Notes under the pieces: model-generated
The model's database searches: none
What the model saw: only the letters and a program-made list of their open reading frames with translations
What the model was told of the DNA's origin: nothing
Source: Bacilli bacterium
GTDB lineage: Bacteria > Bacillota_I > Bacilli_A > RF39 > UBA660
Assembly: GCA_029004695.1 (NCBI GenBank)
Contig: JAQVZB010000010.1
Coordinates: 1-22,406, forward strand
Reading direction: 5' to 3'
DNA length: 22,406 bases
Shown: piece after piece, positions 6,906 to 15,747 of the stretch
How the letters are laid out: every line of letters begins with the position of its first letter
How positions within the stretch are numbered: the stretch's first letter is position 1
Made by a program: the position numbers and the translations under genes

Positions 6906-8214
6906 TTTTATCACCTCGATTAGTAAATTTGATTATAATCGGAGTTCCAACAAAGTCAAAAGATTCCCTTATTTTATTTTCTAAATATCTTTCATAACTA
7001 AAATGAACTAATCTTTTATTATTAACCGAAAAGTTAAATTTAGGAGGTTTAATTCCTTCCTGATGAACAAAATATATTTTCAATCTTTTGCCTTTATAAC
7101 TTGGTGCTGGATGTAAAGCATAGGCATCTCTTATAATATCATTAAGAACAGAAGTTTTTATTTCCTTAGTCGCACTTTCATAAGCTTTTAATATTTCCGG
7201 CATTAAAGTATGAATTCTCGCCTTTGTTAATGAAGATAAAAATACAATGTTAGCATATGGAATAAATTGAAAATTATTTCTAATAGCTTTAATCCATTTT
7301 TTCATTTCTAAATCTTTATCTTTTATTAAATCCCATTTATTTACTACTAATACAATTGCTTTTCCAGCATGAAGAGCATAAGAAGCAATATGTTTATCAT
7401 GTTCAATTATACCATCTCCAGCATCAATAATTAAAACACAAACATCAGATCTATCAATAGCTTTTAAACTTCTGATTAAGCTATATTTTTCTACTTGTTC
7501 ATATATCTTACCTTTTTTTCTCATTCCTGCTGTATCGATAACAATATAATCCTTTTTTTCATAAGTAAACCTTGTATCAATAGCATCTCTAGTTGTTCCT
7601 GCTTCATTTGAGACGATAACTCTTTCTTCATTCAGTAAAGCATTAATTAATGAACTTTTACCAGTATTAGGTCTTCCAATGATACTAAATTTTAAAATGC
7701 TTTCATCTTCTTCAGTTGTATAAGGATTGAAATCTTTAGTTATTTCTAAAAGTAATTCATTTATACCGCGATTATGTTCGCCACTTACTGGAATATAAGT
7801 ATCAAAACCCAATTCATAATAGTTATAAATATTATTATCATGTTTATCATCATCAATTTTATTAACTGCAACAATAATTTTTTTATTAGTTTTCTTTAGC
7901 ATACTTGCTATCAGTAAATCATTACTGGTAATTTCCGCTTTACCATCAATAACAAATACGATTACATCTGATTCATCTATTGCCAATTCGGCTTGCATTT
8001 TAATACTTTTATTAAATTTTTCTTCTCCTAAATCTATCCCGCCTGTATCAATTAAATGAAAACTTTTATTTTCAAAATTAACAATTCCGTAAATTCGATC
8101 TCTAGTAACACCAGGTAAATCATCAATAATAGCTTTCTTTTCTTTTATTAATCGATTAAAAAGCGTTGATTTTCCTGTATTGGGTCTTCCGATTAAACAT
8201 ACTGTTTTTCTCAT
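6898..8214 (-). CDS. der: Ribosome-associated GTPase Der (EngA)
   Basis: Der is the essential double-GTPase of 50S ribosome assembly. The 438-residue protein has two G domains: the first P-loop GRPNTGKST at 9-17 with DTGG (56-59) and NKID (118-121), the second P-loop GRPNTGKSS at 180-188 with DTAGMRKKG (227-235) and NKWD (292-295). A C-terminal KH-like domain follows (about 350-438). The length is normal. It starts at an ATG after AAGGA and heads the operon der, DUF3221-like, YgjP-like, SpoU methyltransferase. Confidence 0.98.
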   Translation of the reverse strand: MRKTVCLIGRPNTGKSTLFNRLIKEKKAIIDDLPGVTRDRIYGIVNFENKSFHLIDTGGIDLGEEKFNKSIKMQAELAIDESDVIVFVIDGKAEITSNDLLIASMLKKTNKKIIVAVNKIDDDKHDNNIYNYYELGFDTYIPVSGEHNRGINELLLEITKDFNPYTTEEDESILKFSIIGRPNTGKSSLINALLNEERVIVSNEAGTTRDAIDTRFTYEKKDYIVIDTAGMRKKGKIYEQVEKYSLIRSLKAIDRSDVCVLIIDAGDGIIEHDKHIASYALHAGKAIVLVVNKWDLIKDKDLEMKKWIKAIRNNFQFIPYANIVFLSSLTKARIHTLMPEILKAYESATKEIKTSVLNDIIRDAYALHPAPSYKGKRLKIYFVHQEGIKPPKFNFSVNNKRLVHFSYERYLENKIRESFDFVGTPIIIKFTNRGDKNE

Positions 8215-8273
8215 CTATATCATTCCTTAATTTCTTATTATTAGCATACTAAATTATTAAAAATAAAGCAAAG

Positions 8274-8296
8274 AAAATCCTCAACTTAAGGATTTT
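8274..8296. terminator. Intrinsic terminator downstream of the prepilin operon
   Basis: AAAATCCT (8274-8281) pairs with AGGATTTT (8289-8296) over a seven-base loop. T-rich tracts lie on both sides, so it can act in either direction; on the minus strand it isolates der from the prepilin genes. Confidence 0.7.
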
Positions 8297-8308
8297 TTTA
8301 TAAAGGGT

Positions 8309-8767
8309 TTATTTATTCAATTCATTTTGAATAATTATTGAATCAATTTTTTTAGTACTCGTATTATAATTAATTAATAAAGGAGTTTCATTTAAATCAT
8401 TTTCTTGGCTTTTATTTCTTGGATCTATTATTCTTTCATTTACTTCATCATCATAATCATAATAACCTTCATTAACTAAAGTATCTAAAATAATACTATA
8501 ACATTCAACATTTGCTTTAATAACTTTACATTCAGCTGAAATAATTTTTTCACAAACCGGTTTTTTAAAACAATCAATATTATCAATAGCCCATAATTTA
8601 GCACTTTGGATCGCAATATCAATTTTAGAATTATACATCTTTTCATTGGCTTTTCGAGCTATACTTTGTGTTGCCGGTATCGCAATAACAACTAACATAC
8701 TCATTATTGTGATTACCGCTAAAATTTCTACTAAAGTAAATCCTTTATTCTCCACTTCCACCACCAT
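8309..8767 (-). CDS. Type IV prepilin-like protein (short)
   Basis: The 152-residue protein has a classic prepilin N-terminus: a short leader ending in NKG, then FTLVE with the conserved Glu at +5 and a hydrophobic helix of about 20 residues ending in AIP. Prepilin peptidase would cleave after that Gly. The C-terminal domain holds four Cys (CFKKPVC, AECKV, ECYS) that could form disulfides, and a motif IDPRNKSQ shared with the larger pilin (LNPKNKSQ). The ATG overlaps the upstream gene by 23 bases and follows AGGAG. No pilus motor, platform or peptidase gene lies in the window. Confidence 0.85.
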   Translation of the reverse strand: MVVEVENKGFTLVEILAVITIMSMLVVIAIPATQSIARKANEKMYNSKIDIAIQSAKLWAIDNIDCFKKPVCEKIISAECKVIKANVECYSIILDTLVNEGYYDYDDEVNERIIDPRNKSQENDLNETPLLINYNTSTKKIDSIIIQNELNK

Positions 8768-9131
8768 TAGCTCCTAAATTTGGTTTTATTTCAACAATTA
8801 TAAAATTACCAGTTAGAGGATTTACTTCAAAAATCATATCAATATTTCCCGTATCTAGATTCTTTCTTTCTATCATATATTTATTATTTGTTTTATCTTT
8901 TATTATAAAAGCATGATTATCATCTTTATATATAATTAGTAAATCAAGCACTTCTTTATTAGTTAATAATTCTTCTTTAGCTTTTTTAGTTGTTGTTGGC
9001 TGGGTATTATTTATTTTTGAATTTTCTGGTTTTTTATCTTGTTTAGAAATAAAAGGAAGTGTTATTAATCCAATAACTAGTAAGATAACAATAACAATTA
9101 ATAATTTATTTAATATTTTAATAATTTTCAT
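8745..9131 (-). CDS. Small membrane-anchored protein between two prepilin genes
   Basis: A 128-residue protein with one N-terminal membrane helix (about 7-29), a Lys/Asn/Thr linker (about 30-55, with QPTTTKK), then a small alpha-beta domain (ELLTNKEVLDLLIIYKDDN, later VNPLTGNFIIVEIKP) and a Gly-rich tail. It lacks the prepilin FTLxE motif, so it is not itself a pilin. It sits 10 bases after the large prepilin gene and overlaps the small one; the Gly-rich C-terminus is encoded by bases that also serve the next gene's start. A partner role in assembly of the pilin-like proteins is inferred from context only. Confidence 0.72.
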   Translation of the reverse strand: MKIIKILNKLLIVIVILLVIGLITLPFISKQDKKPENSKINNTQPTTTKKAKEELLTNKEVLDLLIIYKDDNHAFIIKDKTNNKYMIERKNLDTGNIDMIFEVNPLTGNFIIVEIKPNLGANGGGSGE

Positions 9132-9141
9132 TTATTCTCCT

Positions 9142-10992
9142 TTATGGTGCATATATTCTTAAAAAGGTTGAAGATTTATTACCAGCAGCATCAACGGCAT
9201 AAAAATCGACATAACGACCAGTTCCAATACTCAAACAAGGTACATTACCACCAGTATAATAAGTCGAAGAACATGACCCGTTATAAGTCAGGTACTGAAC
9301 TCCAGAATATCCATTATCAGCATTCCAGTCATCTTCCCAATACCAACTCCATGTATAACCTTGTCGATAATATATATATGTTAATCGACATATCGTATTA
9401 ATATTTTTATTATAATCAGGGTTACTACTTCCATCTGCTAAATATTTATTATTAGTACAATTAACGGCCCTAATATTACTATTAGTATCATTAATTGTTC
9501 CATAAATATCAAATGCTGGCGGAAAAGGAATTAAATTATCTATTTTACTATAAGTATTTGTTGTATATGTTCGGCCAGCAGTATCAGTTACCCTTACATA
9601 ATTATTATATTTAGAGGTATTAAAATTAGCATTGTATGGGGTAGAAAATGGGCCACTTCCATTTATGTTACTAAATGTATTCCAATTATTATTATCTATA
9701 CTCCATTCTAATTTTCTAATCCCAAAATAATCTGTTCCAGTACAATTTATCGTTGATGATGTCTTACTCCAAGTTCCAGTACTTGAACATGTGATATTAG
9801 GATTACGATTATCAATCTTATAAGTTTTGCATATTGGAGTAGCCGTAGTATTATTTAAATTATCAGTGGCAATAGAACATACTGTATTACCTAATGTCGT
9901 TGTGGTTCGACCGGTAACAGAAATATTACCTCCATTAGATATACTATAAGTTGGGGTGCATGTAGAAGAGGTAGTAGTACAATATTTAATTGATTTTACT
10001 CCAGAGTTATCGTTTGCACTTATTTTAATAGATACTGGACTAGAATAAATATCAGTTCCTGGCAATAAAGGTTTTGTATTAGTAATTAGAATAGTCGGCG
10101 GAGTTGCATCTTGCCAAATCGCATATAGAGTAGTATTTTTAGTTAATGATATTGAACTTAAATTATTATATAAAACTTGCCCTCCTGGAGTAGTACTCCA
10201 GCCAATAAATTTAAAACCAGTTTTAACAAACCCATTATTAGATATTGTGCAAGCTACATCATGTTCACATTTTATAGGAGCCATTGTCCCACTAGTCGAA
10301 CCATTACCATTAAATGATAAAATATATTTTTTCAAATTCCATTTAGCATAAAGAGTGGTATCTGCAGTTAATTTAAGAGAATCCAAATTATTATACTTAA
10401 CACTATCACTAGGAGCTAAAGCCCAACCGGCAAAATCATAATTAATTCTTTCAAATATATTATCAGGTATTGAACATTGGTGGTTATTTACACATTTTAT
10501 AGAATCCATTGCACCAGTTGCCCCATTACCATCAAATGATAAGGTATATAAATAATTTCCCATATAGATATTTACTACTTTATTCTTTACATAATAAATA
10601 ATTGTTACTTTTTCATTATTTAAAGTTTGGCTTTTATTCTTGGGATTTAAAACTATTTTTTCTCCTTCAACAATTTTATCATATTTAAAATAGTTGTTTT
10701 TAGCTAAAGTGCCAATGGTTATTTGACATATTTTTTCATCATTTGACTTATATATACATTCTAAATTTTCACAAGCTACAGGGCAAGACCCTTCCACACA
10801 AGTAAAACACGTAGCATTATCTTCACCCCAAATTTTAGCTCCTTCAGTTGCTAATTTAATTTTAGTTTGATAAGATTTTTCATTAATCTTTTTAGCAATA
10901 CCTTGAGATGATGGAATTGCTATTGCTGTTAGTAAACCAATGATTGTTATTACTGCTAAAACTTCTATCAGAGTAAAACCTTTTTTATTCAT
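9142..10992 (-). CDS. Large prepilin-like surface protein with two InlB-type repeats
   Basis: This 616-residue protein starts MNKKG then FTLIE plus a hydrophobic helix to AIP (about 5-27), a type IV prepilin signal. Residues 60-90 hold six Cys. Two InlB/Listeria-Bacteroides type repeats follow at about 149-218 and 223-293; each has FxGNG, a central FxGW and ends TLYAxW, and each has a Cys pair (C167/C173 and C242/C248). The rest (about 296-616) is Thr/Ser/Asn-rich beta sequence in several Ig-like blocks with paired Cys, DNSGVKS, DNLNN and a final VDAAGNKSS. The ATG follows AGGTGG. A surface adhesin displayed through a pilin stalk is a reasonable inference. Confidence 0.88.
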   Translation of the reverse strand: MNKKGFTLIEVLAVITIIGLLTAIAIPSSQGIAKKINEKSYQTKIKLATEGAKIWGEDNATCFTCVEGSCPVACENLECIYKSNDEKICQITIGTLAKNNYFKYDKIVEGEKIVLNPKNKSQTLNNEKVTIIYYVKNKVVNIYMGNYLYTLSFDGNGATGAMDSIKCVNNHQCSIPDNIFERINYDFAGWALAPSDSVKYNNLDSLKLTADTTLYAKWNLKKYILSFNGNGSTSGTMAPIKCEHDVACTISNNGFVKTGFKFIGWSTTPGGQVLYNNLSSISLTKNTTLYAIWQDATPPTILITNTKPLLPGTDIYSSPVSIKISANDNSGVKSIKYCTTTSSTCTPTYSISNGGNISVTGRTTTTLGNTVCSIATDNLNNTTATPICKTYKIDNRNPNITCSSTGTWSKTSSTINCTGTDYFGIRKLEWSIDNNNWNTFSNINGSGPFSTPYNANFNTSKYNNYVRVTDTAGRTYTTNTYSKIDNLIPFPPAFDIYGTINDTNSNIRAVNCTNNKYLADGSSNPDYNKNINTICRLTYIYYRQGYTWSWYWEDDWNADNGYSGVQYLTYNGSCSSTYYTGGNVPCLSIGTGRYVDFYAVDAAGNKSSTFLRIYAP

Positions 10993-11016
10993 TAAAATAT
11001 ACCACCTATCTTAATC

Positions 11017-11022
11017 ATTATA
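11017..11022 (-). promoter_or_regulatory. -10 element of the prepilin operon
   Basis: A perfect TATAAT on the minus strand lies about 25 bases before the large prepilin ATG. The -35 is poor (TTTAAA-like), so the promoter is tentative. Confidence 0.35.
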
Positions 11023-11025
11023 CAA

Positions 11026-11054
11026 TAAAAAAAAAGAATTTTAAACTTCTTTTT
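11026..11054 (-). terminator. Weak AT-rich terminator after engB
   Basis: AAAAAGAA (11047-11054, minus strand) can pair with TTCTTTTT (11031-11038) over an eight-base loop, continuing into more U. It contains a single G-C pair and overlaps the engB stop. Confidence 0.4.
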
Positions 11055-11634
11055 GTAATTCATTATCAATAATATCATATATTTCGTCCCTACCTTTTTT
11101 AGTAATACTAGAAAAATATACTAATTGATCGTTTTCAACTATATTAATAGAAGATGCTATTGATTTCATAATTTTGTCCCGATCTTTAGGTTTTATTTTA
11201 TCATATTTAGTAGCAACTATTGTTACAGGAATATTAAAATGTTTTAAATATTTATACATAATATGATCATTTTCAGTTGGTTTCATCCGACTATCTATTA
11301 TCATAAATACTCTTTTTAAATTTTCCCGATGAGTTAAATATTCTTCAATCATTAAGCCGAACTTTTTTTGAATAGCTTTATTTACAGCTGCATATCCATA
11401 ACCAGGAACATCAACTAAATAAAAATCTTCATTACATAAATAAAAATTTAAAGTTTGAGTTTTACCAGGTTTGCTACTTGTTTTAGCATAGTTTTTTCTA
11501 CCTAATAATGAATTAATAAAGCTACTTTTACCAACATTACTTCTTCCCACTAAAAGGAATTCCGGTTTAGAAGGTTCGGGATATTGACTTGTTCTAACTG
11601 CAATAACACTTAAAACACTATTATCTATTTTCAT
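11041..11634 (-). CDS. engB: Ribosome biogenesis GTPase EngB (YsxC/YihA)
   Basis: EngB is an essential single-domain GTPase for 50S assembly. The 197-residue protein shows the P-loop GRSNVGKSS (30-38), the switch I region SSKPGKTQ (53-60), G3 DVPGYGYA (75-82) and G4 TKYDK (142-146), with SITKKGRDEI near the C-terminus as G5. Length is typical. The ATG follows GAGGAG. It has its own strong promoter, divergent from recU. Confidence 0.97.
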   Translation of the reverse strand: MKIDNSVLSVIAVRTSQYPEPSKPEFLLVGRSNVGKSSFINSLLGRKNYAKTSSKPGKTQTLNFYLCNEDFYLVDVPGYGYAAVNKAIQKKFGLMIEEYLTHRENLKRVFMIIDSRMKPTENDHIMYKYLKHFNIPVTIVATKYDKIKPKDRDKIMKSIASSINIVENDQLVYFSSITKKGRDEIYDIIDNELQKEV

Positions 11635-11653
11635 ATTTTCTCCTCACATTAGC

Positions 11654-11682
11654 ATTATAATAAAATGTGTAAAAAAATGCAA
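11654..11682 (-). promoter_or_regulatory. Sigma-A promoter of engB
   Basis: The minus strand shows TTGCAT (11677-11682), a 17-base spacer and perfect TATAAT (11654-11659), about 20 bases from the start codon. Confidence 0.7.
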
Positions 11683-11721
11683 ATTAAAAGAGAATATATA
11701 GCAAATACTTAGAAATTAATA

Positions 11722-11727
11722 TATAAT
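11722..11727 (+). promoter_or_regulatory. -10 element for recU-ponA
   Basis: A perfect TATAAT lies 16 bases before the recU TTG start. The -35 position (TAGCAA) is weak. The resulting leader would be about 10 nt and would begin at the GGTGAT ribosome site. Confidence 0.4.
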
Positions 11728-11743
11728 TGAATTGGTGATTAAT

Positions 11744-12331
11744 TTGCTATACCCTAACAATAATAAAAAAATTTATCAAAAAAATATTAATTATGCTAAC
11801 CGAGGGATGAAATTAGAAGCCTTAATCAATGAAGCAAATGAATATTACAAAGTAAATGATATCGCAATTATTTATAAAAAACCAACTCCAATCACAATCA
11901 GTAAAATAAATTATGAAAGTGATAAAAAAATATTAACCAAAGGTTTTTTTAAAAATAAATCAACCTTAGATTATGTTGGATTATATAAAGGATATTATCT
12001 TGATTTTGATGCTAAAAGTACGACAAATAAAACATCACTGCCATTAAATAATATTCATAATCATCAAATTAAACATATTGAGAGTATAATTAAACATGGT
12101 GGGATAGCTTTTTTAATAATTGAAATAAATAAGGATATTTTTTTATTAAAAGGAACCGATTTATTATTATATATCAAAAACAATAATCGGAAAAGTATTC
12201 CTTTTAATTATATTAAAGAAAAAGGACTTAATATCAAATTAAAATATAATCCTACATTAGATTATATAAAAATTATTAGCGATTATCTTATAGGAGGTCA
12301 TTATGAAAAAGAAAAAAACTATCAAAAATAA
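11744..12331 (+). CDS. recU: Holliday junction resolvase RecU
   Basis: RecU cuts Holliday junctions during recombination and chromosome segregation in Bacillota. I place the start at the TTG at 11744, where GGTGAT lies five bases upstream and the product begins MLYPN, like the MIRYPN of B. subtilis RecU. An earlier in-frame TTG at 11732 would overlap the ribosome site. Family marks are NRGMKLEALINEAN, KKPTP, the nuclease-core YKGYYLDFDAKST and SLPLNNIHNHQIKHI. At about 195 residues the length is normal. The gene overlaps ponA by 29 bases, the classic recU-ponA pairing. Confidence 0.93.
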   Translation: MLYPNNNKKIYQKNINYANRGMKLEALINEANEYYKVNDIAIIYKKPTPITISKINYESDKKILTKGFFKNKSTLDYVGLYKGYYLDFDAKSTTNKTSLPLNNIHNHQIKHIESIIKHGGIAFLIIEINKDIFLLKGTDLLLYIKNNNRKSIPFNYIKEKGLNIKLKYNPTLDYIKIISDYLIGGHYEKEKNYQK

Positions 12332-15047
12332 AATTAAAATTCCTAATATTAATAAAAAGCTACCTAAAATAAGGAAATTTAAAAATAAAAATATCAGTGA
12401 GAAAATATTAACGATATTTATGATTGGTTTAATTGCAATTACCTTAAACGTTGTTGCTTTTATGCTTATTGTTATTATTGGTTCCCCTGATTTCTCCGAA
12501 GAAGCATTATATTCAAAAGAATCTTCAATAATATATGATATTGAAGGAATTGAATATGCAAGACTTGGTAGTGAGAATAGAAAAATCGTTTCTTATGATG
12601 ATCTTCCCGAAGTATTTATTGATGCAATAGTAGCAACCGAAGATTCAAGATTTATGCAACATATTGGTGTTGATTTAGCAAGATTTTTAAAAGCATCTTT
12701 TGGCCAAATTCTTGGTAATAGTGATGCCGGGGGAGCTTCGACAATTACAATGCAAATCGTAAAACAAAGATTTACTGATAATACCGCAACAGGTATTAAA
12801 GGTATAATTAGAAAATTTACGGATGTATATATGGCAGTATTTAAAATTGAAAAAAAATATACTAAAGAACAGATTTTAGAATTTTACGTAAATATTCCTT
12901 ATTTAGGTGGAGGTTCACATGGTATAGAACAAGCTAGCCAAATCTATTTCAATAAATCAATTGGTGAAGTTACTCTAACTGAAGCTGCCACTTTAGCAGG
13001 ATTATTTCAAGCACCTGGGGCATACGATCCATATATATATCCAGAAAAAGCAGAAGCCAGACGAAATCAAGTTTTAAATTTAATGAAGCGTCACAATTAT
13101 ATAACTGATGAAGAATGTGAATTAGCTAAAGCTATTCCAATTAATACTCTTCTTGTCAATGATGCAACAACCATAAATCAAGATCAAGGTATTATTGATA
13201 CCGTAGTTGAAGAAGTTGAAAAAAGAACTGGTCAAAATCCTTATTTAGTATCTATGAAAATATATTCAACCTTTAATCCTAAAAAACAAGAAGTAATAAA
13301 TAACATCTATAATGGTACTAGTTATAAATGGCCAAATGATGTATTACAAGCAGGTATCGCTGTTATCGATGTTAAAACCGGTGGAATTACTGCTATTGGT
13401 GCTGGACGTAATAAAGTCAGAAAATCAGGATTCAATTTTGCAACGATGATTAATAGACATCCTGGTTCAACTGCAAAACCATTATTTGATTATGGTCCAG
13501 CGATTGAATATTTAAATTGGGGTACCGGTCAAATGATTATCGATGATATTCATTCATATAGTAATGGTATTAAAATTAAGAACTTTGATAATTCTTATAA
13601 AGGAATAATGACAGCTAAAACTGCTTTAGCTGCTTCAAGAAATATTCCTGCTTTACAAACATTTCAAGCAGTACCACAAATTTATATAAATGAGTTTGTT
13701 ACGGGTTTAGGTTTAACACCAGAATATGATTCAACGGGTTTTATTAATGAAGCCCATAGTATAGGGGGATATACAGGAAGTAATCCCGTTCAATTAGCAG
13801 CAGCTTATGCAACTTTTGCCCGAGGTGGTATATATATTGAGCCTCATTCATTTACTAAGATAGAATTTGTTAAAACTGGTGATACTTACACAGTTACTCC
13901 AGAGAAAAGAACCGTTATGAAAGATTCAACTGCTTACATGATTAATAATATTTTAAGGTTTGCAATAACAAATGGACATGTTCCTGGTGGTAGTGTAAGC
14001 GGTACTGACCTTTGTGGTAAGACCGGTACATCGACAATTGATAGTGCGGTAAAAAAAGAATTAAATTTACGAGGAGATGTAATTGGTGATTCATGGGTAA
14101 TAGGATATTCTCCAGACTATGCAATAGCAACATGGGTCGGCTATGAAAAAATATCCAAAGAATATTATTTAACTAATGGTGTAGGATCTACTGCTCGTAA
14201 TGCTATTGCGAGAAAATTAAATGCCGGAATTTTAGAAAAAAATTCTCGATTTAAGAAACCAGCTAGTGCCGTATCAGCAACAATTGAACTAGAAACTAAT
14301 CCCGTTTTATTAGCAAGTGAATATACTCCAAGTAATTTAAAAAGTGTTGAACTATTTAAAAAAGGAACTGCACCAAGTGAAACATCAACTAGATTTAGTA
14401 AATTGAATAACCCTACTAATTTATCTGTTAAGTATGAAAATAGTAAAACTACTCTTTCATGGGATGCAATTTCTATTCCTGGTGCTATTAATAATGAATA
14501 TTTAACCGAATATTTTAATGAAGGTTATGGTAAATGGGCTAATAAATATTTGAATCAAAGAATTAATTATAATGCAAGTAATATTGGAAATATTGGATAT
14601 CAAATATATATTAATACAGGAACCGGATTAAGAGATTTAGGATGGACTTCAGCAACTACATTTACTTATAATGAATACTTAAATATTAATGCTACATTTA
14701 CAGTAAAATCTAGTTATGCCATATTTAAAAGTAATATGAGTGAAGGAATATCTAAAAGTGTTGATGTTAGTAAGATTATAAATGCTCAATTATCAATCGG
14801 GAATTGTATTAATTTATCTAGTTATCAATCAATAATGAATTTAAATCAACCATATATTAAAGTACTTGAATCAGGAATTGATATTACCAAAAATATTTCT
14901 GTAACTAATGAATGTTACTTTAATAATAACAAAATAAGTTGTGATAGTATGACTAATGAAAATATTTATACGTTAAAACCAACTATAAAATATAATGGCG
15001 CAATTATACCAAATAATATTACTTTAAATATTAATCCAAGTTGTTAA
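12303..15047 (+). CDS. ponA: Class A penicillin-binding protein (PBP1, transglycosylase/transpeptidase)
   Basis: A bifunctional cell-wall synthase of 914 residues. It has a very basic cytoplasmic N-terminus (1-34), one membrane helix (about 35-60), a GT51 glycosyltransferase domain with catalytic E113 in ATEDSRF and the conserved GGASTITMQ (143-151), then a transpeptidase domain. Its active-site motifs are SxxK S389-K392 (STAK), SxN S445-N447 (SRN) and KTG K573-G575. The C-terminal tail (about 665-914) is long: a fibronectin-III-like segment near 690-800, then an Asn/Ile-rich stretch with four Cys ending in PSC. The start follows TAGGAGG and overlaps recU. A strong terminator ends the transcript. 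Confidence 0.96.
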   Translation: MKKKKTIKNKIKIPNINKKLPKIRKFKNKNISEKILTIFMIGLIAITLNVVAFMLIVIIGSPDFSEEALYSKESSIIYDIEGIEYARLGSENRKIVSYDDLPEVFIDAIVATEDSRFMQHIGVDLARFLKASFGQILGNSDAGGASTITMQIVKQRFTDNTATGIKGIIRKFTDVYMAVFKIEKKYTKEQILEFYVNIPYLGGGSHGIEQASQIYFNKSIGEVTLTEAATLAGLFQAPGAYDPYIYPEKAEARRNQVLNLMKRHNYITDEECELAKAIPINTLLVNDATTINQDQGIIDTVVEEVEKRTGQNPYLVSMKIYSTFNPKKQEVINNIYNGTSYKWPNDVLQAGIAVIDVKTGGITAIGAGRNKVRKSGFNFATMINRHPGSTAKPLFDYGPAIEYLNWGTGQMIIDDIHSYSNGIKIKNFDNSYKGIMTAKTALAASRNIPALQTFQAVPQIYINEFVTGLGLTPEYDSTGFINEAHSIGGYTGSNPVQLAAAYATFARGGIYIEPHSFTKIEFVKTGDTYTVTPEKRTVMKDSTAYMINNILRFAITNGHVPGGSVSGTDLCGKTGTSTIDSAVKKELNLRGDVIGDSWVIGYSPDYAIATWVGYEKISKEYYLTNGVGSTARNAIARKLNAGILEKNSRFKKPASAVSATIELETNPVLLASEYTPSNLKSVELFKKGTAPSETSTRFSKLNNPTNLSVKYENSKTTLSWDAISIPGAINNEYLTEYFNEGYGKWANKYLNQRINYNASNIGNIGYQIYINTGTGLRDLGWTSATTFTYNEYLNINATFTVKSSYAIFKSNMSEGISKSVDVSKIINAQLSIGNCINLSSYQSIMNLNQPYIKVLESGIDITKNISVTNECYFNNNKISCDSMTNENIYTLKPTIKYNGAIIPNNITLNINPSC

Positions 15048-15078
15048 AAAAGTCAGTTATTTAGATAACTGACTTTTT
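15047..15078. terminator. Strong bidirectional terminator between ponA and dnaD
   Basis: A perfect 14-base stem with a four-base loop (TTAG): AAAAAGTCAGTTAT at 15047-15060 pairs with 15065-15078. A and T tracts at the two stem ends allow termination of both convergent transcripts. Confidence 0.9.
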
Positions 15079-15101
15079 ACATTATTATTAAATTCCTTAT
15101 A

Positions 15102-15743
15102 TTATTCGTCATCTTCTAACCAATTATAATCGAATAATACTTTATTTTCATTTGGTTCTTTCTTTTTAAAATGATCATGTAAATCTTCCATTTTTTTAAA
15201 ACCTTTTTTATTCCATTCATAAATAATTTTATCAATATATCTTAAATTACTTACACCATTAAATGTAGCTTCTTTTAAAGCGCCAATAATTAATTCTTCA
15301 CTTATACCCGATTTCAACCAAGCATTAATAATTTCAAATTCAATTGGACTTAAAGTTCTTCCAAATTCTTTTTCAAAAATATTAAATATATTGTTATTAA
15401 TTTGGGTTTTAACATTGGTATTAATATCACTAACAATTTGCTTATATAAATTAGATAAATCAATATCTTCACAAATAATTCCGTTTTCGTTTTTATTTAT
15501 ATTAATTGATATAATACCTTTTCCTGATAATGATGAAAATGCATCCATTATTTGTTTATCTTCTAAATAAGTGATATTTTTAATTTCCGGAATATTAAAA
15601 CTAGGATTATCTTGATTTAAAAAATATATAATTAAGAGCAACTCAGAGGTATTGAAATTAAATTTATTAGCTATTTTAAAGATTTGAGTCTTAAAAATGT
15701 AATCTTTTTGTTTTACAATGCCTTCTAATATAGTGTTACTCAT
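15102..15743 (-). CDS. dnaD: DnaD-domain replication initiation protein
   Basis: The 213-residue protein has the DnaD/DnaB-type layout: an N-terminal winged-helix domain (about 1-95, with IFKIANKFNFNTSELLLIIYFL) and a C-terminal DnaD domain (about 115-190). The latter contains FGRTLSPIEFEIINAWL and YIDKIIYEWNKKG, which fits the conserved YIxxILxxW pattern. In Bacillota DnaD helps remodel DNA and load the replicative helicase with DnaA and DnaB. The C-terminal tail is acidic (WLEDDE). It starts four bases after the cca stop and is the last gene of the unit. B. subtilis dnaD neighbours asnS and nth, so the cca-dnaD pairing differs. Confidence 0.88.
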   Translation of the reverse strand: MSNTILEGIVKQKDYIFKTQIFKIANKFNFNTSELLLIIYFLNQDNPSFNIPEIKNITYLEDKQIMDAFSSLSGKGIISININKNENGIICEDIDLSNLYKQIVSDINTNVKTQINNNIFNIFEKEFGRTLSPIEFEIINAWLKSGISEELIIGALKEATFNGVSNLRYIDKIIYEWNKKGFKKMEDLHDHFKKKEPNENKVLFDYNWLEDDE

Positions 15744-15747
15744 AATA

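Noticed and set aside
9144..9401. Plus-strand 85-codon frame
   Set aside because: Lies wholly antisense to the large prepilin gene, has His/Gln/Tyr-heavy composition and no ribosome site; a shadow of the real gene.
9142..10992. Internal repeats as a mobile element or CRISPR-like array
   Set aside because: The repetition is at protein level (two InlB-type repeats), with diverged DNA; no direct repeats with spacers, no terminal inverted repeats and no transposase.
13942..14133. Minus-strand 63-codon frame
   Set aside because: Antisense to the transpeptidase domain of ponA, whose KTG motif is encoded here; no ribosome site.
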